DNA of 64,000 nt from contig NZ_CP053382.1 in the NCBI RefSeq assembly GCF_014931605.1, forward strand, positions 4,216,001 through 4,280,000, given 5' to 3'. This document shows, piece by piece, positions 13,339 to 26,525 of the stretch. Source of the stretch: Halomonas sp. MCCC 1A13316. GTDB taxonomy: Bacteria; Pseudomonadota; Gammaproteobacteria; Pseudomonadales; Halomonadaceae. The position numbers were made by a program, and so were the translations under genes. Within the stretch, counting starts at the first letter, position 1, and each line of letters begins with the position of its first letter. Below the pieces are notes generated by a model. That model did no database searches, had not been told where the DNA came from, and saw nothing but the letters and a program-made list of their open reading frames with translations.

Positions 13339-13341
13339 AAC

Positions 13342-16240
<2,899 letters not shown>

Positions 16241-16244
<4 letters not shown>

Positions 16245-17155
16245 CGCTTCTGGGCGTTCTTGCCGTTCTGGCGCAGCAGCAGGCCGATGGCGGCGAGCAC
16301 CAGCGCACTGCCAGGCAGCCACTGCCAGCCGATCTGCTCGGGTGCGGTGACGAACAGCAGCAGCATGGAGACGAAGGGCACCATGTAGCCGTAGGCGGTG
16401 ACGGCGCCGGGCGTGAGCACAGCGGTGGCGCGCTGCATCAGCCAGAAGGTGAGCGCGCTGGAGAAGAGCCCGAGGTAGATCACCAGGACCTGATCCTGCC
16501 AGCGCATGGTGGCAAGCTCGCCGGCGGGCTCGATGGCGAGCCCCAACCCGCCGATCAGCAGGCCGCCCAGACCCAGGCTCCAGAAGGTGCGCACCGCCGC
16601 CGACTCGGGCAGCCACTCGCGGGCCAACCCCCACTTGCTCAGCACTGGGTAGAGCGCCGAGGACACGCAGCCGAGGAAGAATACCGCCTCGCCCACGCCG
16701 AACTTCATGCCTTCGCCGTGGCTGAGCGACTCGGCGAAGGCGAGCCCCAGCGCTCCGCAGGCGCCCAGCGCCAGGATCGCCGGCAGCTGCCAGCTCAGCC
16801 GCTCGACGCGAAACCCGAGCCCCAGCAGATAGGCCAGCAGCGGTACGGTGACGTAGAGCGTGGCCATGGAGAGCGCGGTGGCATGATGGGCGGCCCAGAA
16901 CATGGCGCCGAAGAACCCTGCCAGGCACAGCCCCATCAGCGCATAGAGCGGCAGCACCCGCCAGGGCGGCAGGAAATCCACCGAGCGCCGCGCCAGCCAC
17001 CACAGCCCGGCGCAGGCGATAGCGAAGCGCAGGGCGGTGAGCGACAGCGGCGGCAGCTTGCTCATCAGTTCCACGGCGGGAAACGACAGCCCTACCAGCA
17101 GCGACCACAGCAGCATGCCTAGATGGGCAAGCCGGGGCGTTATCGGCGCGCTCAA
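16241..17155 (-). CDS. EamA/DMT-family transporter
   Basis: A 304-residue inner-membrane protein with about ten hydrophobic helices in two EamA repeats (first from GMLLWSLLVGLSF, second from CVSSALYPVLSKWG). This is the layout of drug/metabolite exporters such as RhtA and YedA; the substrate cannot be predicted. The start is a TTG at 17155 overlapping the upstream DUF2218 stop; an internal ATG 13 codons later, directly before the first helix, is an alternative. Confidence 0.85.
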
Positions 17156-17433
17156 TTTTCCCAGACGATGGCCAGCTCCTCGTCGCCCGCCATGCGCTGC
17201 AGGTGGGAATCGATGACACCCTCCAGGCGGTCGAGGCTCTCCTCCTCCAGCGCCTCGACGGCCACCACCAGCTTGCCCGGCTCGACGCGCATCACGCAGG
17301 AGCCCTCATCGAAGACCACGCGGCTCTCCTCCTCGCCCTGCTCCACCTCCAGCTTGTGCGCCCAGTGCTTGCACAGCCGGCTCATCAGCCTCGCCCCGGA
17401 TTCGGTGACGACTTCGGCACGCGACATCGGCAT
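17152..17433 (-). CDS. DUF2218 domain-containing protein
   Basis: A 93-residue acidic protein (MPMSRAEVVTESGARLM...CKHWAHKLEVEQGEEESRVVF) matching the DUF2218 pattern; its function is unknown. In many bacteria such proteins neighbour metal or siderophore genes, but nothing here points to that. The ATG at 17433 is preceded by GGAG 9 bases upstream; another ATG at 17448 lacks a good ribosome-binding site. It probably forms a two-gene operon with the DMT transporter. Confidence 0.8.
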   Translation of the reverse strand: MPMSRAEVVTESGARLMSRLCKHWAHKLEVEQGEEESRVVFDEGSCVMRVEPGKLVVAVEALEEESLDRLEGVIDSHLQRMAGDEELAIVWEN

Positions 17434-17562
17434 AACAACGATCTCCATTCGTACGGGAGCTAACAGACTAAGACGCGCGGCGGGATCGGCGCCAGTCCTC
17501 GTCGATCCGCTGAGCAAAACAGCACGTTCGATACCGCGCCTCCCAAGGAGGAGATGGATAAA

Positions 17563-17595
17563 GAAAAGCCCCCGATGCCTAGAGCATCGAGGGCT
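17563..17595 (-). terminator. Intrinsic terminator after dnaJ
   Basis: On the minus strand AGCCCTCGATGC/GCATCGGGGGCT with a 5-base loop, followed by TTTCTTT. It lies 21 bases past the dnaJ stop and ends the grpE-dnaK-dnaJ cluster. Confidence 0.85.
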
Positions 17596-17615
17596 AGCAG
17601 TAACGAGGCCGGGCC

Positions 17616-18767
17616 TTACGGCTTCATGTCCTCGAAGAACTTCTTCACGCCGTCGAAGAAGCCGCTCTTCTTGGGTGAGTGGTGGGCGCTGTTGCTGCCC
17701 CCCAGGCTCTCCTGAAGCTCGCGCAGCAGCGCCTTCTGCTCCTCGTTGAGGTTGACCGGGGTCTCCACCACCACCTTGCACAGCAGGTCGCCTGGCGGGC
17801 CGCCGCGCACCGGCTTGACGCCCTTGCTGCGCAGGCGGAAGAGCTTGCCGGTCTGGGTCTCGGGCGGGATCTTGAGCTTGACCCGGCCATCCAGCGTCGG
17901 CACTTCGAGTTCGCCACCCAGCGCGGCGTCGACGAAGTTGATCGGCACCTCGCACTGCAGGTGCTTGCCGTCGCGCTGGAAGATATGGTGCGGCTTGATC
18001 GCCACCTGCACGTAGAGATCGCCGGGCGGGCCGCCGTTGATGCCGGACTCGCCCTCGCCGTTGAGGCGAATGCGATCGCCGGTATCCACCCCGGCGGGAA
18101 TCTTCACCGACAGGGTGCGGGTCTCGCGCATGCGGCCCTCGCCGTGACACTTGTGGCACGGCACCTTGATGTGCACGCCGCTGCCGTGACAGGTGGGACA
18201 GGTCTGCTGCACAGCGAAGAAGCCCTGCTGCATGCGCACCTGGCCGTGCCCGTTACAGGTTGGGCAGGTCTCCTTGGTGGAGCCCGGCTCGGCACCCTGG
18301 CCGTCGCAGCGGTCGCACTCCACGTGACGCGGCACACGGATGTCCACCGTGGTGCCGGCGACGGCACTCTCGAGATCGAGTTCGAGGTTGTAGCGAAGAT
18401 CGCTGCCGCGCTGCGGCGCATGGGGGCTGCGCCGTCCGCCTCCGCCACCGAAGATGTCGCCGAACACGTCGCCGAAGATATCGCTGAAGCCGCCGGCCCC
18501 GGCGCCGCCGAAGCCACCACCACCGAAGCCGCCGGCCTGGCCGTCTACACCGGCATGGCCGAACTGGTCGTAGGCGGCACGCTTCTCGCTGTCGGCAAGA
18601 ATCTCATAGGCCTCGGAGACCTCGCGAAACTTCTCGGCGGCGGTGTCGTCATCCGGGTTGCGGTCCGGGTGGTACTTCTGCGCCAGCCGTCGGTAGGCCT
18701 TCTTGATGTCTTTGGTGTCGGCCTCGCGCTCGACGCCGAGCACCTCATAATAATCGCGTTTGGACAT
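17616..18767 (-). CDS. dnaJ: Chaperone protein DnaJ
   Basis: Hsp40 co-chaperone that delivers substrates to DnaK and stimulates its ATPase. The 383 residues show the J domain with His33-Pro34-Asp35 (KYHPDRNP) and a Gly/Phe-rich linker ([12 protein letters not shown]). Four zinc repeats follow ([32 protein letters not shown]), then the C-terminal substrate-binding domains. The start at 18767 gives [17 protein letters not shown] lies 11 bases upstream. It is 105 bases downstream of dnaK. Confidence 0.97.
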   Translation of the reverse strand: MSKRDYYEVLGVEREADTKDIKKAYRRLAQKYHPDRNPDDDTAAEKFREVSEAYEILADSEKRAAYDQFGHAGVDGQAGGFGGGGFGGAGAGGFSDIFGDVFGDIFGGGGGRRSPHAPQRGSDLRYNLELDLESAVAGTTVDIRVPRHVECDRCDGQGAEPGSTKETCPTCNGHGQVRMQQGFFAVQQTCPTCHGSGVHIKVPCHKCHGEGRMRETRTLSVKIPAGVDTGDRIRLNGEGESGINGGPPGDLYVQVAIKPHHIFQRDGKHLQCEVPINFVDAALGGELEVPTLDGRVKLKIPPETQTGKLFRLRSKGVKPVRGGPPGDLLCKVVVETPVNLNEEQKALLRELQESLGGSNSAHHSPKKSGFFDGVKKFFEDMKP

Positions 18768-18872
18768 GGGTCCATGCGCCTCCTGGTCTAGGCAGTTCTG
18801 CCCGATCCGCGGAAACGGCAACGCGGGAGTCATCCCCCCGCGCTACCGTCGTCCGTGGCATCGCCTTGGCGA

Positions 18873-20804
<1,932 letters not shown>

Positions 20805-20869
20805 AGGAAATCCTCGAAAATTCGTTTGCCTTGAATCCATCTCAGCGGCATCTGCCGCGGTTGACGTCT

Positions 20870-20897
20870 ATCTGGGGGTGCTTTGTACGTTTTCAAG
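20870..20897 (-). promoter_or_regulatory. Sigma32 (heat-shock) promoter upstream of dnaK
   Basis: On the minus strand CTTGAAA (20891-20897), 13 bases, then CCCCAGAT (20870-20877). This matches the E. coli RpoH consensus CTTGAAA-N13-CCCCATNT in all but one fixed position. It gives dnaK-dnaJ a promoter independent of grpE. Confidence 0.75.
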
Positions 20898-20938
20898 CCC
20901 TCCCCCTGCATTACGCTGGATTGGTCGTGCCGATCGGC

Positions 20939-21568
20939 TCAGCCGGTAGCCTGACTGACCACTACCATGGCCGGACGTACCAGGCGACCATTGAGCGTGT
21001 AGCCCTTCTGCATCACTTCCATGATGCTGTTGGGCTCGAGCTCGGGGTTGGGCACCATGGCCATGGCCTCGTGGTACTGCGGGTCGAACGGTTCGCCGGC
21101 CGGGTCGAGCGATTCGACGCCGAACTTGGCCAGCACGTCATGCTGCATTTTCAGCGTCATGGCCACGCCCTCTTTATGGGCCTCGGTGGCGTCGTCGCCC
21201 ATGGCCTCGAGCGCCTTTTCCAGGCTGTCGACTACCGGCAGCAGCTCCTTGACGAAGCGCTCGAGGGCGAACTTGCGCGCCTTCTCGGCTTCCTGTTCGG
21301 CCCGGCGGCGCACGTTCTGCGCCTCGGCGGCGGCACGCAGCGCCTGGTCCTTGGCCTCGGCCAGGCTCTGCTCCAGCTCCTCGACCTGGGCGGCCAGCAT
21401 GTCGGCTTCGGGGTTGTCGCTCACCGTCGTCGGCTCCTCGGACGCGACGGACTCGTCGTCCCCGATGCCAATCGCATCGTCCAGTTCGCCTGCCACCGGT
21501 TCCGGCCGAGCCTCTTCCTCGCGCCGCTCCAGCTCGTCGTCGAGCGGGGTCTGGGGTTCTTTAGCCAT
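20939..21568 (-). CDS. grpE: Nucleotide exchange factor GrpE
   Basis: Releases ADP from DnaK. The 209 residues consist of an acidic disordered N-terminus (about 1-60), a long coiled coil ([20 protein letters not shown] and following), the family core [21 protein letters not shown], and a C-terminal beta domain ending [13 protein letters not shown]. The ATG at 21568 has AGGAG 6 bases upstream, which favours it over an ATG two codons earlier. A sigma32-type promoter precedes it. Confidence 0.96.
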   Translation of the reverse strand: MAKEPQTPLDDELERREEEARPEPVAGELDDAIGIGDDESVASEEPTTVSDNPEADMLAAQVEELEQSLAEAKDQALRAAAEAQNVRRRAEQEAEKARKFALERFVKELLPVVDSLEKALEAMGDDATEAHKEGVAMTLKMQHDVLAKFGVESLDPAGEPFDPQYHEAMAMVPNPELEPNSIMEVMQKGYTLNGRLVRPAMVVVSQATG

Positions 21569-21644
21569 GCGCATCTCCTGAAGCGTGGTTCGGCCATGCG
21601 GCCGCAACGGTTTCGATTGGGCAAAAGCCGCGAGTCTGCCGCCT

Positions 21645-21672
21645 ATATGGGGGTCCTGACCGCAATCTCAAG
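21645..21672 (-). promoter_or_regulatory. Sigma32 (heat-shock) promoter upstream of grpE
   Basis: On the minus strand CTTGAGA (21666-21672), 13 bases, then CCCCATAT (21645-21652), an exact match to the RpoH -10 and one mismatch in the -35. It lies about 75 bases upstream of the grpE start. Confidence 0.8.
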
Positions 21673-21723
21673 AGAGGCTGGGCGTTCATGTGCAATGCGG
21701 GCGTTGAGCGGCCGCCTCGACTA

Positions 21724-21739
21724 CTGTATAAAAACTCAA
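21724..21739 (+). promoter_or_regulatory. Possible LexA half-site and -10 upstream of recN
   Basis: CTGTATAAAAACTCAA lies about 50 bases upstream of recN. The CTGT half fits the SOS box CTGT-N8-ACAG but the second half (TCAA) does not. The spacer contains TATAAA, which could be the -10. recN is an SOS gene in E. coli, so regulation by LexA is plausible but not shown. Confidence 0.35.
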
Positions 21740-21787
21740 TAAAGTGTATGGATATCCAGCCTTGTGCGTCGCTTCCCGGGAGGCCCC

Positions 21788-23464
21788 ATGCTGACTCAGC
21801 TCGCCATTCGCGATTTCGCCATCGTCGATACGCTCGATCTGGAGCTTGCCGGCGGCATGACCGCCATCACCGGCGAGACCGGTGCCGGCAAGTCGATCCT
21901 GCTCGGTGCCCTGGGGCTATGCCTGGGTGAGCGCGCCGACGCCGGCAGCGTGCGCCACGGCTGCGAGCGTGCCGATCTCTCGGCGCGCTTCGATATCGCA
22001 AGCCTGCCGGCCGCCCGGCACTGGCTCGAGGAGCGCGAGCTGCCCCTCGACGACTGCCTGTTACGCCGCGTGGTAACGGCCAACGGCCGCTCCAAGGCAT
22101 GGATCAACGGGCAGCCGGCTACCGTGACCGATCTCAAGGCGCTGGGCGAACATCTGGTCGAGATCCACGGCCAGCACGCCCACCAGATGCTGCTGCGCGA
22201 AGAGACCCACCTGCGCCTGCTCGACGACTTTGCCGGTAACCGCAGCGCCGTCGGCGAGCTGAGCGAGACCTTTCGCCGCTGGCAAGCGGCCCGGCGACGC
22301 CTGAAACAGCTGACCGAGAGCGGTGACGAGGTTCAGGCGCGCCGCCAGTTGCTGCGCTATCAGGTCGAGGAGCTCGACGCACTGGCCCTGGGCGACGAAG
22401 AGCTCGCCACCCTGGAGTTCGAACAGGAGCAGCTCGCCCACGCCGAGGAGACGCTGCGCGAAGCACAGGTCGCCGCCGAATGCTGCGATGGCGACGAGGG
22501 CGGCGTGCTGGCGCTGCTCAACCAGGCGGCCCACCGGCTCGACCCCTTGCCGGGCAGCGACCGCGGCACCCTGGCCGAAGTGCTCGCCATGCTCGGCGAA
22601 GCGCGCATCCAGGTCGAGGAGGCCGTGCGCGAACTCAACCGCTTTGCCGACACCACCGAACTGGATCCGGAGCGGCTGGCATGGGTCGAGTCTCGCCTGA
22701 GCGAGGTGCACCGCATCGCACGCAAGCATCATGTGATGCCCGAGGAGCTGCCTTCCCTCCATCGCCGCCTGCAGACCGAGCTGGAGAGCCTCGAAGGCGG
22801 CGAGCACGACCTCGAGGCGCTCCGCAGCGAGGTCGAGGGGCTACGCGACACCTGGCGCGAGCAGGCACGTCGCGTGGGTGAGTCCCGCCGCCTGGCGGCC
22901 GGAAAGTTCGGCAAGGCGGTACAGGAGCAGCTCGCCTTCCTGGCCATGGGCAAGGCGCACTTCGAAGTGGAGGTGGCGACACGCCAGACGCCGCAGCCGG
23001 ACGGCATGGAAGCGGTGCGCTTCTTGATCAGTGCCAACCCCGGCCAACCGCCGCGGCCGTTGGCCAAGGTCGCTTCCGGTGGCGAGCTTTCGCGCATCAG
23101 CCTGGCGATTCAGGTGGTCGCTGCACGCCACTCGACCATCCCCAGCCTGGTCTTCGACGAGGTGGACGTGGGCATCTCTGGTGCAACCGCCGAGATCGTC
23201 GGCCAATTGCTGCGCAGGCTCGGCGAGAACGGTCAGGTAATGACCGTGACACACCTGCCCCAGGTAGCGGCCCAGGCCCACCATCATCTGCATATCGAGA
23301 AGCAGGCCAAGCGCAACACCACCCTGACGCGCATGGCCCTGCTCGACGAAGCCGGCCGCGTCAGTGAACTGGCGCGCATGCTCGGTGGCGTCAACCTTTC
23401 CGACCGCACCCTGGCCCATGCCCGGGAGATGCTGGATGCCAGTCAGCAAGGCGCCGCCCACTGA
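21788..23464 (+). CDS. recN: DNA repair protein RecN
   Basis: SMC-like ATPase for double-strand-break repair. The 558 residues carry Walker A ITGETGAGKSILLGAL near the N-terminus, GQHAHQMLL, a long coiled-coil middle, then the signature VASGGELSRISLAIQ and Walker B PSLVFDEVDVGISG. The end resembles VTHLPQVAAQAHHHLHIEK of other RecN proteins. The ATG at 21788 has GGGAGG just upstream. It is divergent from grpE. Confidence 0.97.
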   Translation: MLTQLAIRDFAIVDTLDLELAGGMTAITGETGAGKSILLGALGLCLGERADAGSVRHGCERADLSARFDIASLPAARHWLEERELPLDDCLLRRVVTANGRSKAWINGQPATVTDLKALGEHLVEIHGQHAHQMLLREETHLRLLDDFAGNRSAVGELSETFRRWQAARRRLKQLTESGDEVQARRQLLRYQVEELDALALGDEELATLEFEQEQLAHAEETLREAQVAAECCDGDEGGVLALLNQAAHRLDPLPGSDRGTLAEVLAMLGEARIQVEEAVRELNRFADTTELDPERLAWVESRLSEVHRIARKHHVMPEELPSLHRRLQTELESLEGGEHDLEALRSEVEGLRDTWREQARRVGESRRLAAGKFGKAVQEQLAFLAMGKAHFEVEVATRQTPQPDGMEAVRFLISANPGQPPRPLAKVASGGELSRISLAIQVVAARHSTIPSLVFDEVDVGISGATAEIVGQLLRRLGENGQVMTVTHLPQVAAQAHHHLHIEKQAKRNTTLTRMALLDEAGRVSELARMLGGVNLSDRTLAHAREMLDASQQGAAH

Positions 23465-23493
23465 GCCGCTCCATGTTCGCGAGCGCTAACGCA

Positions 23494-23522
23494 AGCGGCC
23501 CCGATCATCGATCGGGGCCGCT
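23494..23522. terminator. GC-rich hairpin between recN and fur
   Basis: A 12-bp perfect stem AGCGGCCCCGAT/ATCGGGGCCGCT with a 5-base loop lies between the converging recN and fur stops. There is no clear U-tract on either strand, so it may terminate poorly or act as an mRNA end structure. Confidence 0.5.
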
Positions 23523-23552
23523 ATGGCGCTAACTCGGCTTTTTACTTGCGTG

Positions 23553-23999
23553 TCATTTGCGCGGTGTGCCGTCCTGTCGCGTAGTACTGGAGCCGCGCGG
23601 GCGTACATAGAGCACCAGGGCATGGTCGACGAGTTCGAAGCCGTGCTCCTCGGCGAGCTCCTGCTGGCGACGTTCGATGGTTTCGTCGAAGAATTCGATG
23701 ATCTCGCCGCTGTCGAGACACACCATATGGTCGTGGTGTTCCTCCTGGGAAATCTCGAACACGGCATGCCCGCCATCGAAATTGTGACGGATCACCAGGC
23801 CGGCCGACTCGAACTGGGTCAGCACGCGATAGACGGTGGCCAGGCCGACGTCCTCCCCGGCTTCCAGCAGGGTCTTGTAGACATCCTCGGCGCTCAGGTG
23901 GTGCTGACCCGTGGCATTCTCGAGGATCTGCAGGATCTTCACTCGGGGCAAGGTGACCTTGAGGCCCGCCTTGCGCAATTCATGGTTCTGGTCGGCCAT
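23553..23999 (-). CDS. fur: Ferric uptake regulator Fur
   Basis: Iron-responsive repressor. The 148 residues have a winged-helix N-domain (LKVTLPRVKILQIL, SAEDVYKTLLEAGEDVGLATVYRVLTQFESAGLV) and a dimerisation/metal domain with the EEHHDHMVCLDSGEIIEF cluster. Only one Cys of the usual CxxC pair is present in that segment, as in Pseudomonas-type Fur. The start at 23999 gives MADQNHELRKAG. It is divergent from bamE, an order conserved in Pseudomonas and relatives. Confidence 0.97.
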   Translation of the reverse strand: MADQNHELRKAGLKVTLPRVKILQILENATGQHHLSAEDVYKTLLEAGEDVGLATVYRVLTQFESAGLVIRHNFDGGHAVFEISQEEHHDHMVCLDSGEIIEFFDETIERRQQELAEEHGFELVDHALVLYVRPRGSSTTRQDGTPRK

Positions 24000-24071
24000 G
24001 TTCGCTCTTCGCAGTATCAGGTAGGGTCGGGTATGATCGACCGAATCCACGATAGTGAAGAACGGACACAA

Positions 24072-24557
24072 ATGCAAAAGCTGATCAAAACCCTCCCCCT
24101 CGTCATCGCCCTGACCGTGGTCAGCGGCTGTGTCTACAAGCGTGACCTTCCCCAGGGCAACTACATTACCGAGGGCATGGTCCAGCAGCTTCAGCCCGGC
24201 CTGAGCCGCACGCAGGTCGTCGACCTGCTGGGCAGGCCCCTGCTGGAAGCGCCTTTCGATGCCAATCAGTGGGATTACGTGTTCCGCCTCGACGAAGCCT
24301 ACGGCGACGTGCAGCAGCGCCGGGTGACGCTGACCTTCGACGGCGAGCGGCTGGTCAACGTCCAGCAGGCAGGCGATTTTTCCGAGGACATCGAACTGCG
24401 CGCGCAGGACGACATCGGCCCGGCGGCCGAGGGGTCCGACCCTGCCGGCATGTTGCCCTCCACACAGCCCGAAGCGGTACCGGAGCGCGCGCCTGGCGCC
24501 GGTGGCACGTTGCCGCAAGGCGGCGAGCCGGCATCGACCGAGCCGCTCGTTCGCTAA
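24072..24557 (+). CDS. bamE: Outer membrane assembly lipoprotein BamE (SmpA/OmlA)
   Basis: Accessory lipoprotein of the BAM complex that inserts beta-barrels into the outer membrane. The signal ends in the lipobox VSGC (Cys about residue 20). The mature SmpA/OmlA domain has GNYITEGMVQQLQPGLSRTQVVDLLGRPLL and WDYVFRL. The 161 residues include an extra proline/glycine-rich tail of about 45 residues beyond the domain. Divergent from fur. Confidence 0.95.
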   Translation: MQKLIKTLPLVIALTVVSGCVYKRDLPQGNYITEGMVQQLQPGLSRTQVVDLLGRPLLEAPFDANQWDYVFRLDEAYGDVQQRRVTLTFDGERLVNVQQAGDFSEDIELRAQDDIGPAAEGSDPAGMLPSTQPEAVPERAPGAGGTLPQGGEPASTEPLVR

Positions 24558-24573
24558 TTCTGCCGCTCTTCGG

Positions 24574-24882
24574 CTACCTCCCGGCGCGTTCCGCGCGCCG
24601 GGCGCGTGCCGCCTTGGGGTCGATCTCGAGTGGGCGGTAGACCTCGACCCGATCGCCAGCACGCAGGCGCTGGACGTCGGGGTCGCGTAGCAATTTGCCG
24701 AAGATGCCAAGATCCGCCTCGGCAAAAGTCGCGGCCGGCACTTCGGGGAAGAGCCTGTCCAGCCCGGCCAGGGCGACGGCCTGTCGCGCCGTGGTGCCCT
24801 CCGGCACCTCGAGCGCGACGATGCGCTGCCTGTCGGGCAGGGCAAAGACCACTTCCACTGCGAGCCCCATGTCAGCGCCCAT
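24574..24882 (-). CDS. rnfH: RnfH family ubiquitin-like protein
   Basis: Small UPF0125/RnfH protein with a beta-grasp fold; its exact role is unclear. The core VEVVFALPDRQRIVALEVPEG, the GIFGKLL segment and GDRVEVYRPLEIDPKAARARRAE match the family closely. The ATG at 24882 overlaps the ratA end; a second in-frame ATG at 24870 would give a start nearer the family norm. Co-transcribed with ratA, as is usual. Confidence 0.88.
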   Translation of the reverse strand: MGADMGLAVEVVFALPDRQRIVALEVPEGTTARQAVALAGLDRLFPEVPAATFAEADLGIFGKLLRDPDVQRLRAGDRVEVYRPLEIDPKAARARRAERAGR

Positions 24883-25306
24883 ACAGCTCGTCGGCGCGCC
24901 GAGTGAAGGAGTCGACCAACTGCCCGGCCACCTGCTGGAACAGCTTGCCGAAAGCCATGCCCATCAGACGGTTGGCAAATTCGAATTCCAGCTCCAGACA
25001 TACCTTGCAGGCGCCCTCGCCCATTGGCAGGAACAACCAGCGACCGCGCAGGCGTTTGAAAGGGCCGCTGACCAGCGACATCTCGATGCGCTCGGGCTCG
25101 ATCAAGTCGTTGCGGGTGGTGAAGCTCTGCTCCAGACCCGCCCGGCCCAGGGTCATCTCACCGATCAGGTGCGACTCGTCGCGCTCGAGCAGCCGCGCCC
25201 GCCGACAGCCCGGCAGGAACTCCGGATAGCGCTCGAAGTCATTGACCAGTTCGAACATGTCCCGAGGGGTGTGCCGCACCAGGGCGGACCGATTGACCAT
25301 TGGCAT
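24872..25306 (-). CDS. ratA: RatA-type (coenzyme Q-binding START domain) protein
   Basis: 144-residue START-like protein. In E. coli the homologue was described as a toxin that blocks 70S association, while other homologues (COQ10) bind ubiquinone; which role applies here cannot be told. Family features are MFELVNDFERYPEFLPGC at the N-terminus and FANRLMGMAFGKLFQQVAGQLVDSFTRRA at the C-terminus. The ATG at 25306 has GGAG 6 bases upstream. It is divergent from smpB and coupled to rnfH, a conserved cluster. Confidence 0.9.
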   Translation of the reverse strand: MPMVNRSALVRHTPRDMFELVNDFERYPEFLPGCRRARLLERDESHLIGEMTLGRAGLEQSFTTRNDLIEPERIEMSLVSGPFKRLRGRWLFLPMGEGACKVCLELEFEFANRLMGMAFGKLFQQVAGQLVDSFTRRADELYGR

Positions 25307-25434
25307 TGAGCTCTCCGCTGACTTCACAGTGCCCAGGGCGTATCATGAGCGGTTATTTCACGCCTTGAATGGTACCACGCTTCCCCCCACATCGAAGGGG
25401 ACGTCACCATCGGCAGAACATGACACGAGGTTCC

Positions 25435-25926
25435 ATGGCCAATAAGAAAGGCAAGGGCAAGGGCCCCGGCAGCAGCATGATCGCCCAGAACAAGAAGGCT
25501 CGCTTCGAGTACCACATCGACGAGACCTTCGAGGCCGGCCTGGTGCTGGCCGGCTGGGAGGTGAAGAGCCTGCGCGCCGGCAAGGCCCAGCTCACCGATA
25601 CCTACATCCTGATCAAGGACGGCGAGGCCTGGCTGCTGGGCAGCCATATCACGCCGCTGAATACCGCCAGCACCCACGAGATCGCCGATCCTTCGCGCAC
25701 GCGCAAGTTGTTGTTGCATCGCAAGGAAATCGCCAAGATTTTCTCGCGTTCCCAGGAGAAGGGGCATACCTGCGTGCCGCTCAAGCTCTACTGGAAGGGC
25801 AACAAGGTGAAGTGCGAACTAGCGCTGGTGACGGGCAAGAAGCTGCACGACAAGCGCGCCACCGAGAAGGACCGCGACTGGCAGCGGCAGAAAGGGCGCA
25901 TCATGCGGGAACACACCAAGGCTTGA
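25435..25926 (+). CDS. smpB: SsrA-binding protein SmpB
   Basis: Binds tmRNA and delivers it to stalled ribosomes for trans-translation. The 163 residues include [34 protein letters not shown], and the basic C-terminal tail [21 protein letters not shown] that enters the mRNA channel. The ATG at 25435 has GAGG upstream. The tmRNA gene follows 123 bases downstream on the same strand. Confidence 0.97.
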   Translation: MANKKGKGKGPGSSMIAQNKKARFEYHIDETFEAGLVLAGWEVKSLRAGKAQLTDTYILIKDGEAWLLGSHITPLNTASTHEIADPSRTRKLLLHRKEIAKIFSRSQEKGHTCVPLKLYWKGNKVKCELALVTGKKLHDKRATEKDRDWQRQKGRIMREHTKA

Positions 25927-25927
25927 G

Positions 25928-25947
25928 GTGTCACAATGGGGTGACAC
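25928..25947. repeat. Inverted repeat after smpB
   Basis: GTGTCAC-N6-GTGACAC, a perfect 7-bp inverted repeat beginning 1 base past the smpB stop. It has no U-tract. It may protect the smpB mRNA end or be an operator upstream of ssrA. Confidence 0.4.
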
Positions 25948-26009
25948 GGCAAGTGGCTCCCCGAAATTGGCAAGAATCGGGGAAGCGATGGAACCAACCC
26001 ATCCAACAG

Positions 26010-26038
26010 GTGTCATAGCGTTATCCAGCTGATAAGAT
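26010..26038 (+). promoter_or_regulatory. Probable sigma70 promoter of ssrA
   Basis: GTGTCA, 17 bases, TAAGAT, ending 12 bases before the mature 5' end of tmRNA. Each hexamer matches the consensus at four of six positions. Confidence 0.5.
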
Positions 26039-26049
26039 GGGTCTGCTAC

Positions 26050-26429
26050 GGGGGCGACATGGCTTCGACGCCGGTGACAACCTCCTAGGTGCATGCCGAG
26101 AGCGTGATGTATCTCGTAAATCCAACATCACGACTAAATAGTCGCAAACGACGACAACTACGCTCAGGGCGCGCTGGCAGCTTAATAGCTGTTAGCTTCT
26201 AGTCCGGCCCCAAAGCGATGTGCCCATTCATCGCGGAGGGGATATGAGCCAAGAATGATGGGATCGCGGTTGGTGGTGTCCTCTCGCCAATCGCTAAACC
26301 TTAGAGGAATCGCGTAGCTGGATCCTGCCCGTTGGAGCCAGATGCGTTAAACCAAAAAACGGACCTAAGCATGTAGAGCCGAAGAGCGAGTGCCGGCGGA
26401 CGCGGGTTCGATCCCCGCCGCCTCCACCA
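26050..26429 (+). ncRNA. ssrA: Transfer-messenger RNA (tmRNA)
   Basis: 380 nt, one-piece tmRNA. The 5' GGGGGCGACATGG and 3' GCCGCCTCCACCA form the tRNA-Ala-like acceptor end with an encoded CCA; the T arm is CGCGGGTTCGATCCCCG. The resume codon is GCA at 26144 after AAATAGTC. The tag frame (26144-26185) reads ANDDNYAQGALAA then TAA, with the protease-recognised ALAA end. No integrase or att duplication is seen at the 3' end. Confidence 0.97.
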
Positions 26430-26437
26430 ATCAAGCG

Positions 26438-26465
26438 AAAAAAGCACCCCTGAGGGTGCTTTTTT
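26438..26465 (+). terminator. Intrinsic terminator of ssrA
   Basis: AAAAAAGCACCC-CTGA-GGGTGCTTTTTT, starting 9 bases after the tmRNA 3' end. It is symmetric and so can also stop minus-strand transcripts of the Crp/Fnr gene. Confidence 0.92.
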
Positions 26466-26525
26466 CGTTTCCGGGCTCTGCTGTGACTTCGCGGATAGAC
26501 TCGACCGGAAGTGAGCGCCGTACCG

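Noticed and set aside
26400..26480. tmRNA 3' end as an integration site for a genomic island
   Set aside because: No integrase and no duplicated 3' segment follow; a normal terminator and a Crp/Fnr gene do.
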